From positions 17,073,203 to 17,137,202 of the forward strand of contig CM044875.1 of the NCBI GenBank assembly GCA_024500155.1: 64,000 nt of DNA. The letters run 5' to 3'. The number at the start of each line of letters is the position of its first letter. The first letter of the stretch is position 1. The notes under the pieces are model-generated. The model made no database searches. It was not told where the DNA came from and was given only the letters and a program-made list of their open reading frames with translations. The stretch is from Chenopodium formosanum. Lineage: Eukaryota > Streptophyta > Magnoliopsida > Caryophyllales > Amaranthaceae. This document shows positions 9,361 to 20,975 of the stretch, piece after piece. A program made the translations under genes and the position numbers.

Positions 9361-10566
9361 TTAACTTTCAATTAAAGCAATGAAAACAATTACAACATTT
9401 ATTGTTCGGATTGACGTGCGATAACCCCACAGTGCGAAGTGAAGTTTGTCAGGCCAATCTTTATAATTTTCAGTCATTTTTTCGATGATCGTTTTCAAAT
9501 TTTTATTAGCGGCCTCAACTGCTCCATTTGCTTGAGGTCTATAAGGTGAAGAATGGTGATGTTGAATTCCATATTTTTGTAGCAATTCTTCACATTCGGC
9601 TTGAAAGTGAGTTCCATTGTCACTTATCATTTCATGTGGGACTCCATATCGACAAATTATGTTTCTTTCGATAAAGAGTGCTACATGTTTGACAGTGAGC
9701 TTGGCATATGATTGTGCTTCCACCCACTTTGTGAAGTAATCTATTGCAACTAAGATGTATTCGTGACCTCCTGTTCCGGGAGGTGTAATCTTTCCAATTA
9801 TGTCTATTCCCCATGTAGAGAAAGGCCATGGTGAAGTGTAGGTGTAGAGGAGAGAAGGTGGGATATGTTGCAAGTTTGCGTAAATTTGGCATTTTGGGCA
9901 TCTTTTTACATATTGATGACAATCTCTATTCATGGTAGTCCAGTAATATCCTTCTCGCATTATCTTTTGGACTAGCATTTTGCCATTAACATGTGTTCCA
10001 CATATACCTTCATGGACTACTCTCATAGCTCTTTGGGCATCCTTTTTGTCTACACATAATAGAGCTCGACCCTTAGGTACCTTTTTGTGTAGTTCATTTC
10101 CTATGAGTACAAACTGGGAAGCTAAAAGTCTTAATGCTCTTTTCGCTCTTTTGTCAGCATGTAGAGGATATTCTCCTTTGGTGACATAGTTTAATATATC
10201 TATGAACCATGGTTCTTCTTCAGGTTCTTCTTCTTGGATCACATCATCATCTTCTATAGCTTGAATATATGCTGGTTTATGCCTTTTTTCTATGGTTAAA
10301 GGCATTTGCTCAATTTCCTTAGGTATTCTGACCATTGAGGCTAGTCTTGCCAAGGCATCGACGAATTGGTTTTCCTCTCTAGGTAGGTAAGTGTATTCCA
10401 CTTTTTCTAATTGATCGGTGAGAGTTTCCAAATATGTTTGGTAAGGAGCTAAGCTTTCACTCCTAACCTTCCATCTTTTGGAGATCTGATTAATAATTAG
10501 GGAGGAGTCTCCAAATATCCGGAGTTTCTTTACGCCTAAAGCTAAAGCGGTTTCGAGGCCTACCAC
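9361..10566 (-). pseudogene. Second RNase H (C-terminal part) and integrase, truncated
   Basis: The N terminus (GLETALALGVKKLRIFGDS) continues the archaeal-type RNase H that starts in the neighbouring frame. Then comes the integrase zinc domain with H-H-C-C spacing (HEGICGTH ... CPKCQ) and the catalytic core with D in GIDIIG, D in SDNG and E in NGAVEAANK. The protein stops soon after LWGYRTSIRT, where related integrases continue for some 150 residues, so the C-terminal domain is lost. The break coincides with the start of the opposite-strand gene block. It joins viral-like cDNA into chromosomes in intact relatives; this copy cannot. Confidence 0.85.
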
Positions 10567-11879
10567 ACATGCTTCATATTCGGCTGCGTTGTTGGGACGT
10601 CGAAATCCAATTTAATGGATATAGGGACATGTTCTTCTTTAGGTGATACTAACAAGACTCCTACACCGCATCCCTTTTGGTTTGAGGCTCCATCAAAATA
10701 TAGAGTCCATGTATCATCCTCTGTCATCATTAAACTTTCATCTGGGAATTCATTCTCTTCTAAGGGTGCTGAATCTTCTATTGGGAAATCTGCTAGGAAA
10801 TCCGAGACTACTGATTCTTTAATCGCCTTTTGAGGCATAAACCTTATATCGAACTGGGCCAAATTTACTATCCATCTTGAGATTCGCCCGTTAAGTGTAG
10901 ATCTTTCGAATAGGTATTTAAGGGGGTCCATTCGTGAGACTACGTAAACGGTATGCACGAGCATGTAATGTCTTAATTTAGTTGTGGCCCACACCAGCGC
11001 GAGGCACAGCTTTTCTAATGGTGTGTAGCGTGTTTCATACTCGAGCATCTTCTTACTGAGGTAATAAATAGCATTTTCTTTGTTTTCTACCTCTTGTGCA
11101 AGCATAGCTCCCATTGTTTCCTTTGTGATGGTTAAGTATAGTCTTAAGGGTATTCCAGGGAGTGCTGGAGCTAAAACGGGAGGATTCGAGAGATAGGCTT
11201 TGATCTTTTCAAAGGCTTTTTGGCACTTATCGTCCCATATGATTGGTACATTTTTCTTAAGCTTCTTGAATATTGGTTCGCATATCGTGGTTAACTTGGA
11301 TATGAACCTACTTATGTATTGCAACCGGCCAATAAATCCCCGAATTTGCTTTTCGGTTTTGGGCGGTGGCGTGGACATGATTGCTTTAATTTTGGTGGGA
11401 TCTATCTCTATTCCTCTAGAGCTTATGACGTATCCCAAGAGTTTCCCTGAGGTAACTCCAAAAGCACATTTGGAGGGGTTTAATCTCATGTTGTATTTTC
11501 TTAGTCTTTCAAAGAACTTTTTTAAGGCTATTGGGTGTCCTTGGCGGTCTTTTGATTTTACAATCATGTCATCCACATAGACCTCCACTTCTTTATGCAT
11601 CATATCATGGAGTAGGGCAGTTACTGCTCGTTGGTAAGTAGCACCCGCGTTTTTTAACCCGAATGACATTACCGTGTAGCAATAAGTACCCCAAGGTGTT
11701 ATGAATGTTGTCTTTTCCATATCTTCTTCGGCCATGAGGATTTGATTGTATCCTGCGTACCCGTCCATAAATGAGAGAAGTGCATGATTTGCTGTGTTAT
11801 CTACCAAAATATCGATGTGTGGTAAAGGGAAATCGTCCTTTGGACTTGCCTTATTTAAATCTCGATAGTCGACACACAT
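10560..11879 (-). pseudogene. Reverse transcriptase, RNase H and start of second RNase H
   Basis: RT motifs are clear: MCVDYRDLNKASPKDDFPLP, SFMDGYAGYNQI, FGLKNAGATYQR and catalytic YVDD. The first RNase H follows (YLTITKETMGAML ... YYLSKKMLEYETRYTP ... KLCLALVWA). Near residue 410 the second RNase H begins (WTLYFDGASNQKGCGVGVLL). About codon 430 (near 10595) one base is missing and the frame passes to the 9361-10566 frame, where NNAAEYEA-type sequence is found. The start at 11879 is only the first ATG after the nonsense codons; the true RT domain begins in the upstream frame. Confidence 0.9.
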
Positions 11880-12014
11880 TCGAACTCTACCATCTTTTTT
11901 CGGAACCGGGACAACATTGGCGACCCATTCGGGGTATTATGATACCCTGATAAAACCTGCAGTCATTTGTTTTTGTACTTCTTCTTTTATTTTAAGAGCC
12001 ACGTCGGGTTTCAT

Positions 12015-13259
12015 TCAACGTAACTTTTGTTTTACAGGTTTCATTCCTGGAATTAATGGTATTGTGTGTTGAGCTATTTCTCTATTAATGCATGGCATAT
12101 CTTCGTATGACCAAGCGAATACATCGATAAATTCTTTAAGTAGATTAATTAAATCGGTTCTTTCTTCTTTGTTTAGTGTTATCCCGATTTTAACTTCTCT
12201 TTTAATGGTTGGATCTTTTGAGATATCAACCGTTTCTGTATCCTCAATTACCGGTGTCTTATTTTCAAGTGTTTCCATTGCTTTAATTATTTCTTTATCA
12301 TGTTCATCATTAGTTAAGCAATGCTCGTCATCTTTAGATAAAGAAGAACAAGAAGAATACGAGGAAGAAGACATATTATTAAATTCAGAAATCATTACAT
12401 CAAATAAAGAAATGTCCATCGGGACTTGATTACTAACTATCCTAGGAGTAGAAATAGAAGATAAGGGTGCTACAACTAAAGACTTAGAAGACTCGATAGG
12501 GGAAGACTCTGACTCAGACGATTCTTCGAACATTGGTCCTTGTCCTGTAGTCATTGAAATCTTCTTTCCATTTATAGTGGTTACCTTCACCGTCTTGCGC
12601 CATCCACGCTCTTGATCTTTTATTGGAGTGATAAATTCGGAGGGGTCAAAACTTTCACTTTGGAGAACCGCTTGGATAAGTGAAGAATCATCCTCCGTGT
12701 ATCTTGATTCATTCTTTTCTCTTCCAAAGAGGAGTCCCATGACATTAAAGTCGAAACAAGGAGGTGTTTTCTCCTTATAAATTGGAGCTGGGATCTCGTC
12801 TAGGAAGCAACAATCCACAAAGATTTCAAACCCAGGTTGTCTTGTACCATTTACAACGAAGGGTTCGGGGAATTCATGACAAGGATAGTCTTCTCCTTCT
12901 CTTATAAATTGTCCATTTAAAGTGAGAGGATATTGATCCATGGGTATCTCCTTTTTGAGCGTGCAGGCATTTCTTCGTGCTCTTGATTTTTCCTGGGCCC
13001 GCTTAAGGTCTTCGCGAGTTGGTTCAAAACCAAGTCCGAAAGTATCCAATTTAGGGAGGCCAGGTAAGCCCATGTGTTTGGCTATTCCTTTCTTCTTTCC
13101 TAGAGTCATTCCAGGAAAGTGTCCTTGCTTTCTTAGGATAGCATTCGTTGTCATGTTTGAGTGGAGGTCGTAATGAAGAGGGGTCCTTTCATCTTCCTCT
13201 ATTAAGGAGACCTCTTCGCTAAAGCCCCACAAATCTTCATCATTTTCATCATGTTCCAC
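12015..13259 (-). pseudogene. Pol linker region and N-terminal RT, ended by a premature stop
   Basis: The 414-residue frame has a Gly-rich G-patch-like stretch (GMTLGKKKGIAKHMGLPGL), an acidic low-complexity middle, and ends in DMPCINREIAQHTIPLIPGM followed by KPVKQKLR, which is the standard entry into Tat RT. It then meets TGA at 12015-12017, where relatives have Arg. A second in-frame stop, TAA, lies at 11937-11939. Translation between these stops gives the expected RT sequence up to PEWVANVV, so both stops are point changes. The frame lies in a different phase from the upstream protease. Confidence 0.75.
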
Positions 13260-13276
13260 ATTAATTAGTGGATTTT

Positions 13277-14473
13277 CTACTGTTTTGATTCTATAGATGA
13301 CGCATCAATGGTAATTGGAATGCCTCCAACTATGGCCTTTACTTGTTGATGAAGAGATGAAGGGACGGCCTTTAAATCATGAAGCCAAGGGCGTCCCAAT
13401 AGCAAGTTAAAAGATGCCTTGATATCTACTACTTGAAATGTAGTGGCATGCTCAATTGCACCTGCTGTTATATTCATGGTAATTGTCCCTAGTGCTTGAC
13501 GACGTGAGTTATCATAAGCTCTTATGCCTTGAGTTGATGGGGATAAATCCTCATCTCTTATTCCCAACATCCTTGCGGTTCTGAGTGGGCACACATTAAT
13601 TGCTGAACCGTTATCTACAAGAGTCATAGGGACATTCATTCTTTTGCATATGACTGTGAGGTATAGAGCTTTATTGTGTTTGTCACCTTCCGGTGGTAGA
13701 TCTTTATCCGAAAAAGTGACTAAATTGATTGGACTTGGAAGATCACTCGTGAGGAAGTTAGCGAGTCCCTCAGGAGTAGTGTCCGAATCTATGCCTACTT
13801 TAGCCAACGCATCCATGACTGCAACTCTATGTTCCCGAGATGTGGCTAAAAGTTTCCATACATTCATTTCCACTTTAGTCTTTTTTAACTGTTTTACAAC
13901 ATCGTTGTCTTCTATAATAGGCACGGGAATTTGCTGAATAGAAGGTATAGGTTGTGTTGAAATGGGAGGTTGTATTCTCCCAGACCTAGTGAGGACATCT
14001 ATGGGTGAATCTTCCTCGTCCCAAATGTCACTTACTGGGTATATTGTTGATAAAGGAGTTTCTTCAATGTCTTTAAGGTAAACATCTTCATCGTCACTGT
14101 CCCATACTCGATTAATCATGGCATCTTGTGGAAGTTGAACTAATTTCTTCTCATCAATCAAACGTTGAACCAAGTCCTTAAACTTGAAGCATTGTTCTAT
14201 TGTATGTCCGCCTGATTGATGATATGAACAATAATATTTGTCTATTCTTTTCAGTGATTCAAATGGTCTTGGTTCGAGAAGTTGAACTTTTCCATTCTCA
14301 AAGAACATTTTGAACATGTTTGTGTATGACGTCCCAATTGGAGTATACTTTCTATTATTCTTTTTGGGAGTGTCAATTACTTGGAGAGAAAAAGGTTTCT
14401 TTTGTTTAGGTGGGGGTCTATTTTTAAGTAACTCATTTTTCTCTTTTATAGCCTCAAAGGTTTGTGAGATCAA
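13277..14473 (-). pseudogene. Second zinc knuckle and aspartic protease
   Basis: The frame follows gag directly after one TAG at 14474-14476, with no gap. It has a second C-X2-H-X4-H-X4-C zinc knuckle (CSYHQSGGHTIEQC, about residue 80) and the protease core TLVDNGSAINVCPL with LLGRPWLHDL near the end. DNGS instead of DSG/DTG is seen in Ogre-type proteases, as I recall. The protein would mature gag-pol. No ATG stands at its start, so it needs stop readthrough, or the TAG is a mutation in a former gag-pro fusion. Confidence 0.8.
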
Positions 14474-15784
14474 CTATTTCAATTCTGTCAATATTAATGT
14501 CAATGCCACTACTTCTTGCTTGGTTGCAAGTTCCTGGCCATGGAATTCGAGAGCATCTTCAAAGATTTCTTCTTCAATGGTCTCGATAGGCTCTATGAGG
14601 CTAGATGGATCCTCTTGGTTTTCTTCATCGGAAATAGCTAAGGAATCCGACAGCGGTGCGGTATTGATACTTGGTTTTTTACTTGCAGGAGGCAATGGGA
14701 GCGTGTTACTATCGATCAAGTCTTGAATGGCTTCCTTTAGTCTCCAACAATTTTCTGTAGGATGACCCCTACCTTGGTGATATTTGCAATGTGCATTTGG
14801 GTTCCAGCTAGCCGTTCTCCTTTCGACAGGTGGGTCCCCAAATGGTCCAATAGGAGTTATAAGACCTTTTGCATGTAAGCGATCAAATGCGATGTCATAA
14901 CTCATACCAATAGGAGTATAATTCTTCCTAAATGGTTTCTTTTGTGCTTGATTATTATTCATTGCCAAAACTTCATTTAGAGGAAAAGTGCTAACATTAT
15001 TTGAGTGGGTAGATTTGGATGAAGAAGGATTGTCGTTCTTCTTATTTTTCCAGCCACTACTTGAATTGTTATTAGCAACTTTTTGTTTAGCAAGGTCATC
15101 TTCAATATTAATTCTAATATCATATACAGCTTTGAAAGTGTTTAAGTTGCTTTGGTACTTAAGGTGCTTAGAGTATTTTTCTTGGAGATTCTTAATGAAC
15201 ATCCTAACGGATTCTTTTTCACTAGGCACTTCAACCATTTTTGCAGTAGTTTCCCTCCATTTATTAAAGAAGGAGGTGAAACCTTCATTTTCTTTTTGTT
15301 TTAGCATTTCTAATTCTCTATGATCGGTTTCAACTTGTATATTGCATTTATACCTTTCAATGAAAGCACTCACAATGGATTCCCAACTAGAGGTTTTTTC
15401 TTTATCAAGTGAAAAGTACCACTGTTGACATACATCTTCTAAGGATAATGAAAATACAGAATGAAATTCTTTTCTATCTATCCCCTTAATACTCATTACA
15501 GTTTCAAAAGCTCTTAAATGAAAATAAGGATTGTCCATAGCCTTGAACTTAGGGATGTCATTAGGATTGAACTTTTGTGGGAGAAGGTCCTTATCCACCG
15601 AGACCCCTTGGGAGCTAATCTCTTGAAATCTAAAGTCGCTGGACAATTTGCCCAAGCTTTCCTGGATTAGGTCCATTTGTTTTTGTTTTTCAGGATTACT
15701 TATTTGGAGCGATAAGTTTTGCAACATTTCAGCCAAGTTGGCTACCTGTCCTTTGACTTCATTAAGTTCTTCTTGACTAGCCAT
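14474..15784 (-). CDS. Gag of the Tat/Ogre-type element
   Basis: It has 436 residues from MASQEELNEVKGQ. An N-terminal heptad-rich segment (residues 1-50) is followed by the retrotransposon gag/capsid core (PYFHLRAFETVMSIKG ... CQQWYFSLD ... SFFNKWRETTAKM), a low-complexity Ser/Asn stretch, and a zinc knuckle CKYHQGRGHPTENC near residue 335. It forms the particle that packages element RNA. It is uninterrupted, unlike pol. It stops at TAG, and the protease frame follows in phase. Confidence 0.85.
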   Translation of the reverse strand: MASQEELNEVKGQVANLAEMLQNLSLQISNPEKQKQMDLIQESLGKLSSDFRFQEISSQGVSVDKDLLPQKFNPNDIPKFKAMDNPYFHLRAFETVMSIKGIDRKEFHSVFSLSLEDVCQQWYFSLDKEKTSSWESIVSAFIERYKCNIQVETDHRELEMLKQKENEGFTSFFNKWRETTAKMVEVPSEKESVRMFIKNLQEKYSKHLKYQSNLNTFKAVYDIRINIEDDLAKQKVANNNSSSGWKNKKNDNPSSSKSTHSNNVSTFPLNEVLAMNNNQAQKKPFRKNYTPIGMSYDIAFDRLHAKGLITPIGPFGDPPVERRTASWNPNAHCKYHQGRGHPTENCWRLKEAIQDLIDSNTLPLPPASKKPSINTAPLSDSLAISDEENQEDPSSLIEPIETIEEEIFEDALEFHGQELATKQEVVALTLILTELK

Positions 15785-16287
15785 TGCCTTCTTAGCTTTC
15801 CTTTTCCTACCGACTGGTTTGTCAAAAAGTAAGACTTGAACAAAAGTGTTGTCCTTGATTAAACGCCCTTCCTTTCTTGACCACGCGCTGTAATTTAAAC
15901 CATATTTGTTTTAATACTCGACTCTAATTCACTTGACTTTATGTTCAAAAGAAAAAGTGAAAAAATGGGGTATATATTTTAAGGGAAATTAAAAATTGGA
16001 GGATTAATATATTGGAGGATTAATATCCGACTTACCCCCCTAAAAAAATGACAGAAAACACGCATTCAAGACTCTCTAGACATGGTCATAATGTGACAAA
16101 CATGTTATGTGTGTGCTTTATGTGTATGTGAGTGACATGCTTTGACTACTAGTGTATGACCATGGGACTTTAAGTGCCTTAACTCAATTAAAGACTTAAA
16201 CATGGTTTGAACCATTAACAAACTGATTAATCCGATTAGTAGACTGTTAATTAGACTCGTCGTGATGACTCGAGCAAAAGAACTGGA

Positions 16288-16367
16288 CTGTCGCTAAAAC
16301 AAAAGGACTGTCGCCACAGTTTAGAGCCTGTCGCCAAACGACAAAATTGTCGCCAGGCGACAGACGC
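16288..16367. repeat. GTCGC hairpin cluster in the leader (left)
   Basis: 'gactgtcgctaaaac', 'ctgtcgccaaacgacaa' and 'ttgtcgccaggcgacaga' occur in series. It is more degenerate than the LTR cluster. Confidence 0.65.
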
Positions 16368-16716
16368 TAAACTGCAGTGCCACAGTCCAAATTCCTGCGC
16401 CATTGCTGGAACATTAATCTGGACTGTTTCCAGTAATTTTACTCTAAATGGACATGCCTAAAGTCATATTAAGTCAAATTGATTAATTTATTAGCCTTTA
16501 ACTAATTCAAAATTAATTAATTAATTAGACAAAGTCCTTTTAGTCATTAGTCAATTTATTTAGTCTTAATCACAAGTCAAACAAACGGTTAGCACATATA
16601 TAATAAATACAAGCAAGGGTGCACAAGTAGTTCACATAGTCACAAGATGAGTTTGCAACCTAACCATGGCTCTAGTTCTCTAAAGGTCGAGGATATGGGT
16701 TAAGTCAAAAAGGTCC

Positions 16717-17151
16717 ATGGTTAAGAATCCATATGCATTGCACACAAGCCTACCGGGAGGGTTGGAGCGAATGGACAGGATTCCGCGAGTGCGTGATGAA
16801 ATCGGACTCGACTCCATGGTTTGGTGGATTCACAAACATTACACGTACCCAAATCTGAACTTTGCACATGATAGTGGAATATTCCATTGGGCAGGTGAAG
16901 CAGGAACCCCCAGAGGGTTATATCCATATGTAGAACACATATGGGTTCAGAAAAGTGAGAAAATGACTCAATCAATAAGCAAAATCGAGCCAACAACACT
17001 AGAAATGGTCAAAGCAAGAAGGCAGACCCCTGGCTCGGTATTGGAAGAACTTGGCGCCAGACTACAGGGACTGTCGCCGCAAAAAAGCGAGGCGACAGAA
17101 CTGTCGCCAGGCGACAGAAACTTTTTACGGGCGACAAGCCCTGTTTTCTAG
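16717..17151 (+). CDS. Unrecognised 144-codon ORF, antisense in the leader
   Basis: It begins MVKNPYALHTSLPGGLERMD and contains a Trp/His/Tyr-rich stretch (MVWWIHKHYTYPNL). The last 40 codons are made by the GTCGC hairpin cluster, so the natural end is uncertain. The composition looks protein-like, but no family was recognised. A 'tatataataaata' lies about 120 bp upstream. It could be another opposite-strand gene or chance. Confidence 0.2.
   Translation: MVKNPYALHTSLPGGLERMDRIPRVRDEIGLDSMVWWIHKHYTYPNLNFAHDSGIFHWAGEAGTPRGLYPYVEHIWVQKSEKMTQSISKIEPTTLEMVKARRQTPGSVLEELGARLQGLSPQKSEATELSPGDRNFLRATSPVF
17069..17142. repeat. GTCGC hairpin cluster in the leader (right)
   Basis: 'actgtcgccaggcgacaga' is a perfect short inverted repeat, flanked by the half units 'gactgtcgccgc' and 'gggcgacaagccc'. 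Confidence 0.65.
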
Positions 17152-17433
17152 ACGCTAGTTCCTACATGCCTTGGCAAGTTTCTGTGTTCTTCGAATTTTC
17201 CAGATTTCGCATCATCTTTTCGATTCTAGTCATGAAAGATATTTCTCAAATTTCCTACGTGTAAATTCCAATGAATTGACTCATGGGGTGCTCCCATGAG
17301 GACCTTTTAATGCATATGACAATAATGTTAATCAAATCACGCACATGAAATACTTAGAATTTTTCGAGTCACATCCGCTCATTCTAAATAATTGCCAAAA
17401 TTAAATAAATTTCAGGAATATAAATAGAAATCC

Positions 17434-17451
17434 TCCCCAGCGGAGTCGCCA
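17434..17451 (-). other. Primer binding site
   Basis: Directly inside the 5' LTR, the minus strand reads TGGCGACTCCGCTGGGGA. Sites of this type in Ogre elements are described as complementary to a tRNA-Arg 3' end. The tRNA identity is from memory; the position and TGG start are seen. Confidence 0.75.
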
Positions 17452-18665
17452 AAAACTGTAGGGAATATTTCAAGCATTACGATAACCCCAAACTTGAACC
17501 CCACTGTGATCATACACTAAAGTACGGTGGCGTTCCAAAGGGAAAGACAAAGAGCAAAAAGAGTCGCCAACAAGTTTTAGGAACTTGTAAACCCAAAAGA
17601 CAATCCAAATGGACCATCAACTACTCCATAAGGTCTTGAACCAAACAGGGTCCGGGGATGAGGGTACGAATCCAATCTACAAAAGAAAGGACCCGCCCTA
17701 TAAAAATAGGCCTCTACTTTGTTCTACTCGTATTCATGTGCGCTTTTCGAATAACATACAAACATTATATTAAACCTACCCTGCTTATCTATGTTGGTTG
17801 AATATTAATGCACAAATAATACTATTATTGGCGATCACTTGAATTAAAATCACATTAGCCTAAACCAAATTAATAATTATCTTATTAAGCGTGATTTCAA
17901 GTACAAATTCCCTTTAAACCTGCATAAAAGGCGTGATCAAGCAATAACAATAAAACATAAATAATATCAAGCAACATAATAAACAATAAACAATAACAAC
18001 GATGATAAAAACATGATATAATAAAGCTTAATAATAACAAGATCCTAGGCATGATACTAACAAGATTAATAACCAATCCTAGCATGTCGCTAAACAATAA
18101 AGATCAAAGCTTTAAACCTAACATGGTACTAACATGATATTAGAAAGAGTAAAGGCATCCTAAACATGATACTAGAAAGCATTAAATAACATCCTAACAA
18201 GATACTAGAAAGCATAAAATAACATCCTAACATGATACTAGGAATCATAAAACAATAATAAACATGCTTTCTATATTGAAAGAGAGTAATAAGATTACAT
18301 ACTTTGAAGCCTCGTACCTCTTTCTAATAACAAAATACACAAGTTAGTAAACTTCAATGAAAATCAATAAAGAATAATTAAAGAACTAAATCAAATCAAA
18401 TTAAATAAAGTTTTGACTAGTTTTGGACCAAACCCTCAGAAAATATCAACCTTTCACGTCTAGGGCGAAGGCAACTTCGAACTTGGCTAAGAGACTCTAA
18501 GTCTTGTGAATGCGGAATATTGTTTGAAAAAAGCTAGTTTAGAAAGAGAGAAAGAAAGAATTAAGCTATATTGCTTAGAGAGAAAATAGAGAGAATTAAG
18601 AAAGAATTGATGATTGTGAATGTTGATAATTGTGAATGATCTTTGAAAACAGGGATTCGGACGCT

Positions 18666-18672
18666 ATTTATA
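18666..18672 (-). promoter_or_regulatory. LTR core promoter (TATA box), 5' LTR copy
   Basis: TATAAAT on the minus strand, the equivalent of 4661-4667. It would drive the genomic RNA of the element. The hairpin cluster at 18723 lies just upstream. Confidence 0.5.
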
Positions 18673-18722
18673 ATGAAAATAATCCGGAAAAACATAGAAT
18701 TTGATAAGGAATAAAACTCCAC

Positions 18723-18818
18723 GCTGTCGCCAGGAATTAACTCTGTCGCGACACGACAATGTCTGTCGCGAGGCGACATGGTCTGTCGCGCGGCGACAGA
18801 CTTGTCGTTTGGCGACAA
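18723..18818. repeat. GTCGC hairpin cluster in the 5' LTR
   Basis: Same series as 4728-4813 with a few substitutions, one of which lies inside a spacer ('gcgacatggtctgtcgc'). Confidence 0.75.
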
Positions 18819-19421
18819 CCTGTATTAGCGCGTTTTTCTTCATGCGGAATCCGATCTTTAATCAACTTGATCTACGGAATCCATACAGAAGATAAAATAT
18901 ATTTTTTAAGATAACAAAACGATATTTTATTCCAAATAAAAATCTATTAAAAGATAATTAATTATTAAATCTAATAATATTAGAATTAAAAAGAACCTTC
19001 TAGAAACTTCTAGAAAACTATAATTAATCCTAATAATTTTAGGAATAATAATTAACATTGGGCCCTCCTCTAGATCATTGGGCCGCATTTAAAAATAATT
19101 AACCAGGCCCAGTTTAGTATTTTGGCCATAACTTCCTCAATATTCATCGGAATCGATCTTATAATATATCGTTGGAAAGATCTTTTCAAACCCCATCCAA
19201 CTACACTATTATTGGACCCTAATCATGGACCAAACGTAAACTGGTTCGACTATTTTCAAATAAAATCATTTTCAAAAACAGAGAGAAAAGAATTTTATTA
19301 AAACTAAACCGCATCACTCGACCTTCAAACATCTTTCACCTTATTCGATAATAACACAACGTGAAAGGCATTCATCACTGGGTTTGGTTTTGGGGAGACA
19401 CAAATGGGTGTCTACACTTTC

Positions 19422-20975
19422 TAGTTTAGTTTTATTGCTTTCCTTATATGAAAAACACAAAAAAAAAATTGAAAAATCAAAAAAATCAAAAAAAAATATG
19501 AACCAATGAATTGTAAATCATGCTTCCTTGTGCCCCATACTTGAGAAAAATTGTTTTGATTCTTGGTATTTGATTTTGAGCATTGTGGATTTGTTGATCA
19601 TGATTTGAAGTTTAATCACTTGGATTCCTAAACTTGCGTCAATTTTGTCCAACTACTTGTGAATATAGTGCTTGACTAGTTGATTTGGTTAGGAATGTGT
19701 GTTAGTTCCTGGTATGTCAATGAATTTGAGTATTGGTTTGCAACTATGAGTAGTGTTTCATGACTCAATATTATGCACATGTGGAGGATGAAGGCATTTG
19801 TTCTTTTAGGTAGCCTTCAGATTTATTTAGATACATTTGTTCCCTTCTTGCTACTCATGTTGTTGCCTTGACTTTTTATTGTTTTTAGCCACATTACAAG
19901 CCATGTTTGCCCCATTGGTTACTAGTCCCAAGCTTGGCTTGGGGGAGCTATTAGTGAGTGAGGTGAGGGAGTTTGTCGTGTGCACATTATTTGCACAATT
20001 TGGGTGGGTTTGAGAAGTATTTTGTTCTTGATCATATTTTTGTTTTGATGAGTTTAAAAGTTGAATATCCTTGGAAAAATAAAAGTGTGATGAAAAAAAA
20101 AAGTGAGAAATATGTTGAAAAAAAAAAGAAAGTGAACTTCTAAAAAAAAAAAAAGAGAGAAAAAAAAGTGCAAAAAGAAAAAAAAGTGTTTAATGTTCAA
20201 ATGTTCTAAGTGAAGGTTGATCAAAAGAAAAGAAAAAAAAGTTGAGTTTCAATGAAAATATTTCAAGTTTGAGTTCAAAGTTTGTTATTCACTCTAGTTC
20301 CATTTTATCATATTTTTATGAGTGATATTGTAAGAGTTGGGATTGTTTATATTGTTTGGAGTATATTTGGTGGATTGTTGTTGGAGTTGGTTATGTTGGA
20401 GATGTGTATGATCATTATTTTTGATCATGGGTTTATTAGGATTTGGCTCCCTTAATGCATAGCTTTTCTCTCACATATTTCCCTAAATTTATCCTACCCT
20501 TTACCCTAGCCTTACATTACAAGCTTTAAAGACCTTCCGACCTTGTGCATAGAGTTGTGTAAATGTGAAAGTGTTGTTTATCAATGCAAGTTATGACTTG
20601 ATATATTCCGAGTCGACTAATAGGTTGAGTGTATGTCTTTTTAAACACACGAGTGAGTGAGTTTGGGAGGGCATTGTTCACATAAAGGGGTTGGGACGGA
20701 GAGCGATCGAGTACATCTTTTACTCGCCACATATATGAGAGTTGAGTGTGTGAGCACTAGTCTTGAATTCTATATGCTCTTGTGGTTTGCTCTACTTGAC
20801 AATTGTTGGGGAGGAAGGGTGATTAGGTGAATAAGATTGGTTGATTTTGAAGCATGTTCACCTGATTTGCCTTGAATCGTTTGTGCTTGATTTTTATATT
20901 GGGGTGAGGCATGTTTTATTGTTCATTGAGGAGCTCTTTGCTTAGGGACAAGCAAAGGTTTGGCTTGGGGGAGTT
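19422..20975 (+). other. Athila-like 3' non-coding region with polypurine tract
   Basis: This A/T- and repeat-rich stretch has no gene. The first bases continue the target site of the Tat insertion. The phrase 'caagcttggcttgggggag' (19931-19949) recurs as 'ttggcttgggggagtt' at 20960-20975, directly before TGATATG. The second copy has the place and shape of a polypurine tract. Runs of A with G (20090-20180) lie in the middle. Confidence 0.5.

Larger units (their letters stand above)
15785..17433 (-). other. Leader region between PBS and gag
   Basis: About 1.65 kb without a convincing sense ORF. Ogre relatives often have an extra ORF here; none is intact on the minus strand (the longest, 16721-16999, has no recognisable motif). 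The region contains two GTCGC hairpin clusters and a 144-codon plus-strand ORF. Confidence 0.5.
17457..19416 (-). repeat. 5' LTR of the Tat/Ogre-type element
   Basis: 1960 bp. The minus strand begins tgtagacacccatttgtg and ends in ...ttccctaca, giving TG...CA ends. It is flanked outside by the TSD ctttc and inside by the PBS. The outer 60 bp are absent from the other LTR. Confidence 0.85.
3448..19421 (-). mobile_element. Tat/Ogre-type Ty3/gypsy retrotransposon (decayed), with 5-bp TSD
   Basis: It is bounded by ctttc at 3448-3452 and 19417-19421. In the minus direction it has the 5' LTR (17457-19416), PBS, a 1.7-kb leader, gag, protease, a linker, RT, RNase H, a second (archaeal-type) RNase H, integrase, then two opposite-strand genes, and the 3' LTR (3453-5351). 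Two RNase H domains, the variant C-X2-H-X4-H-X4-C zinc knuckles, DNGS protease and a PBS of the TGGCGACTCC type point to the Tat lineage, near Ogre. The two LTRs differ at roughly 1% of aligned positions by eye. Coding damage: one in-frame stop between gag and protease, two stops at the start of RT, a frameshift in the second RNase H and a truncated integrase. It cannot move by itself. Confidence 0.85.
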
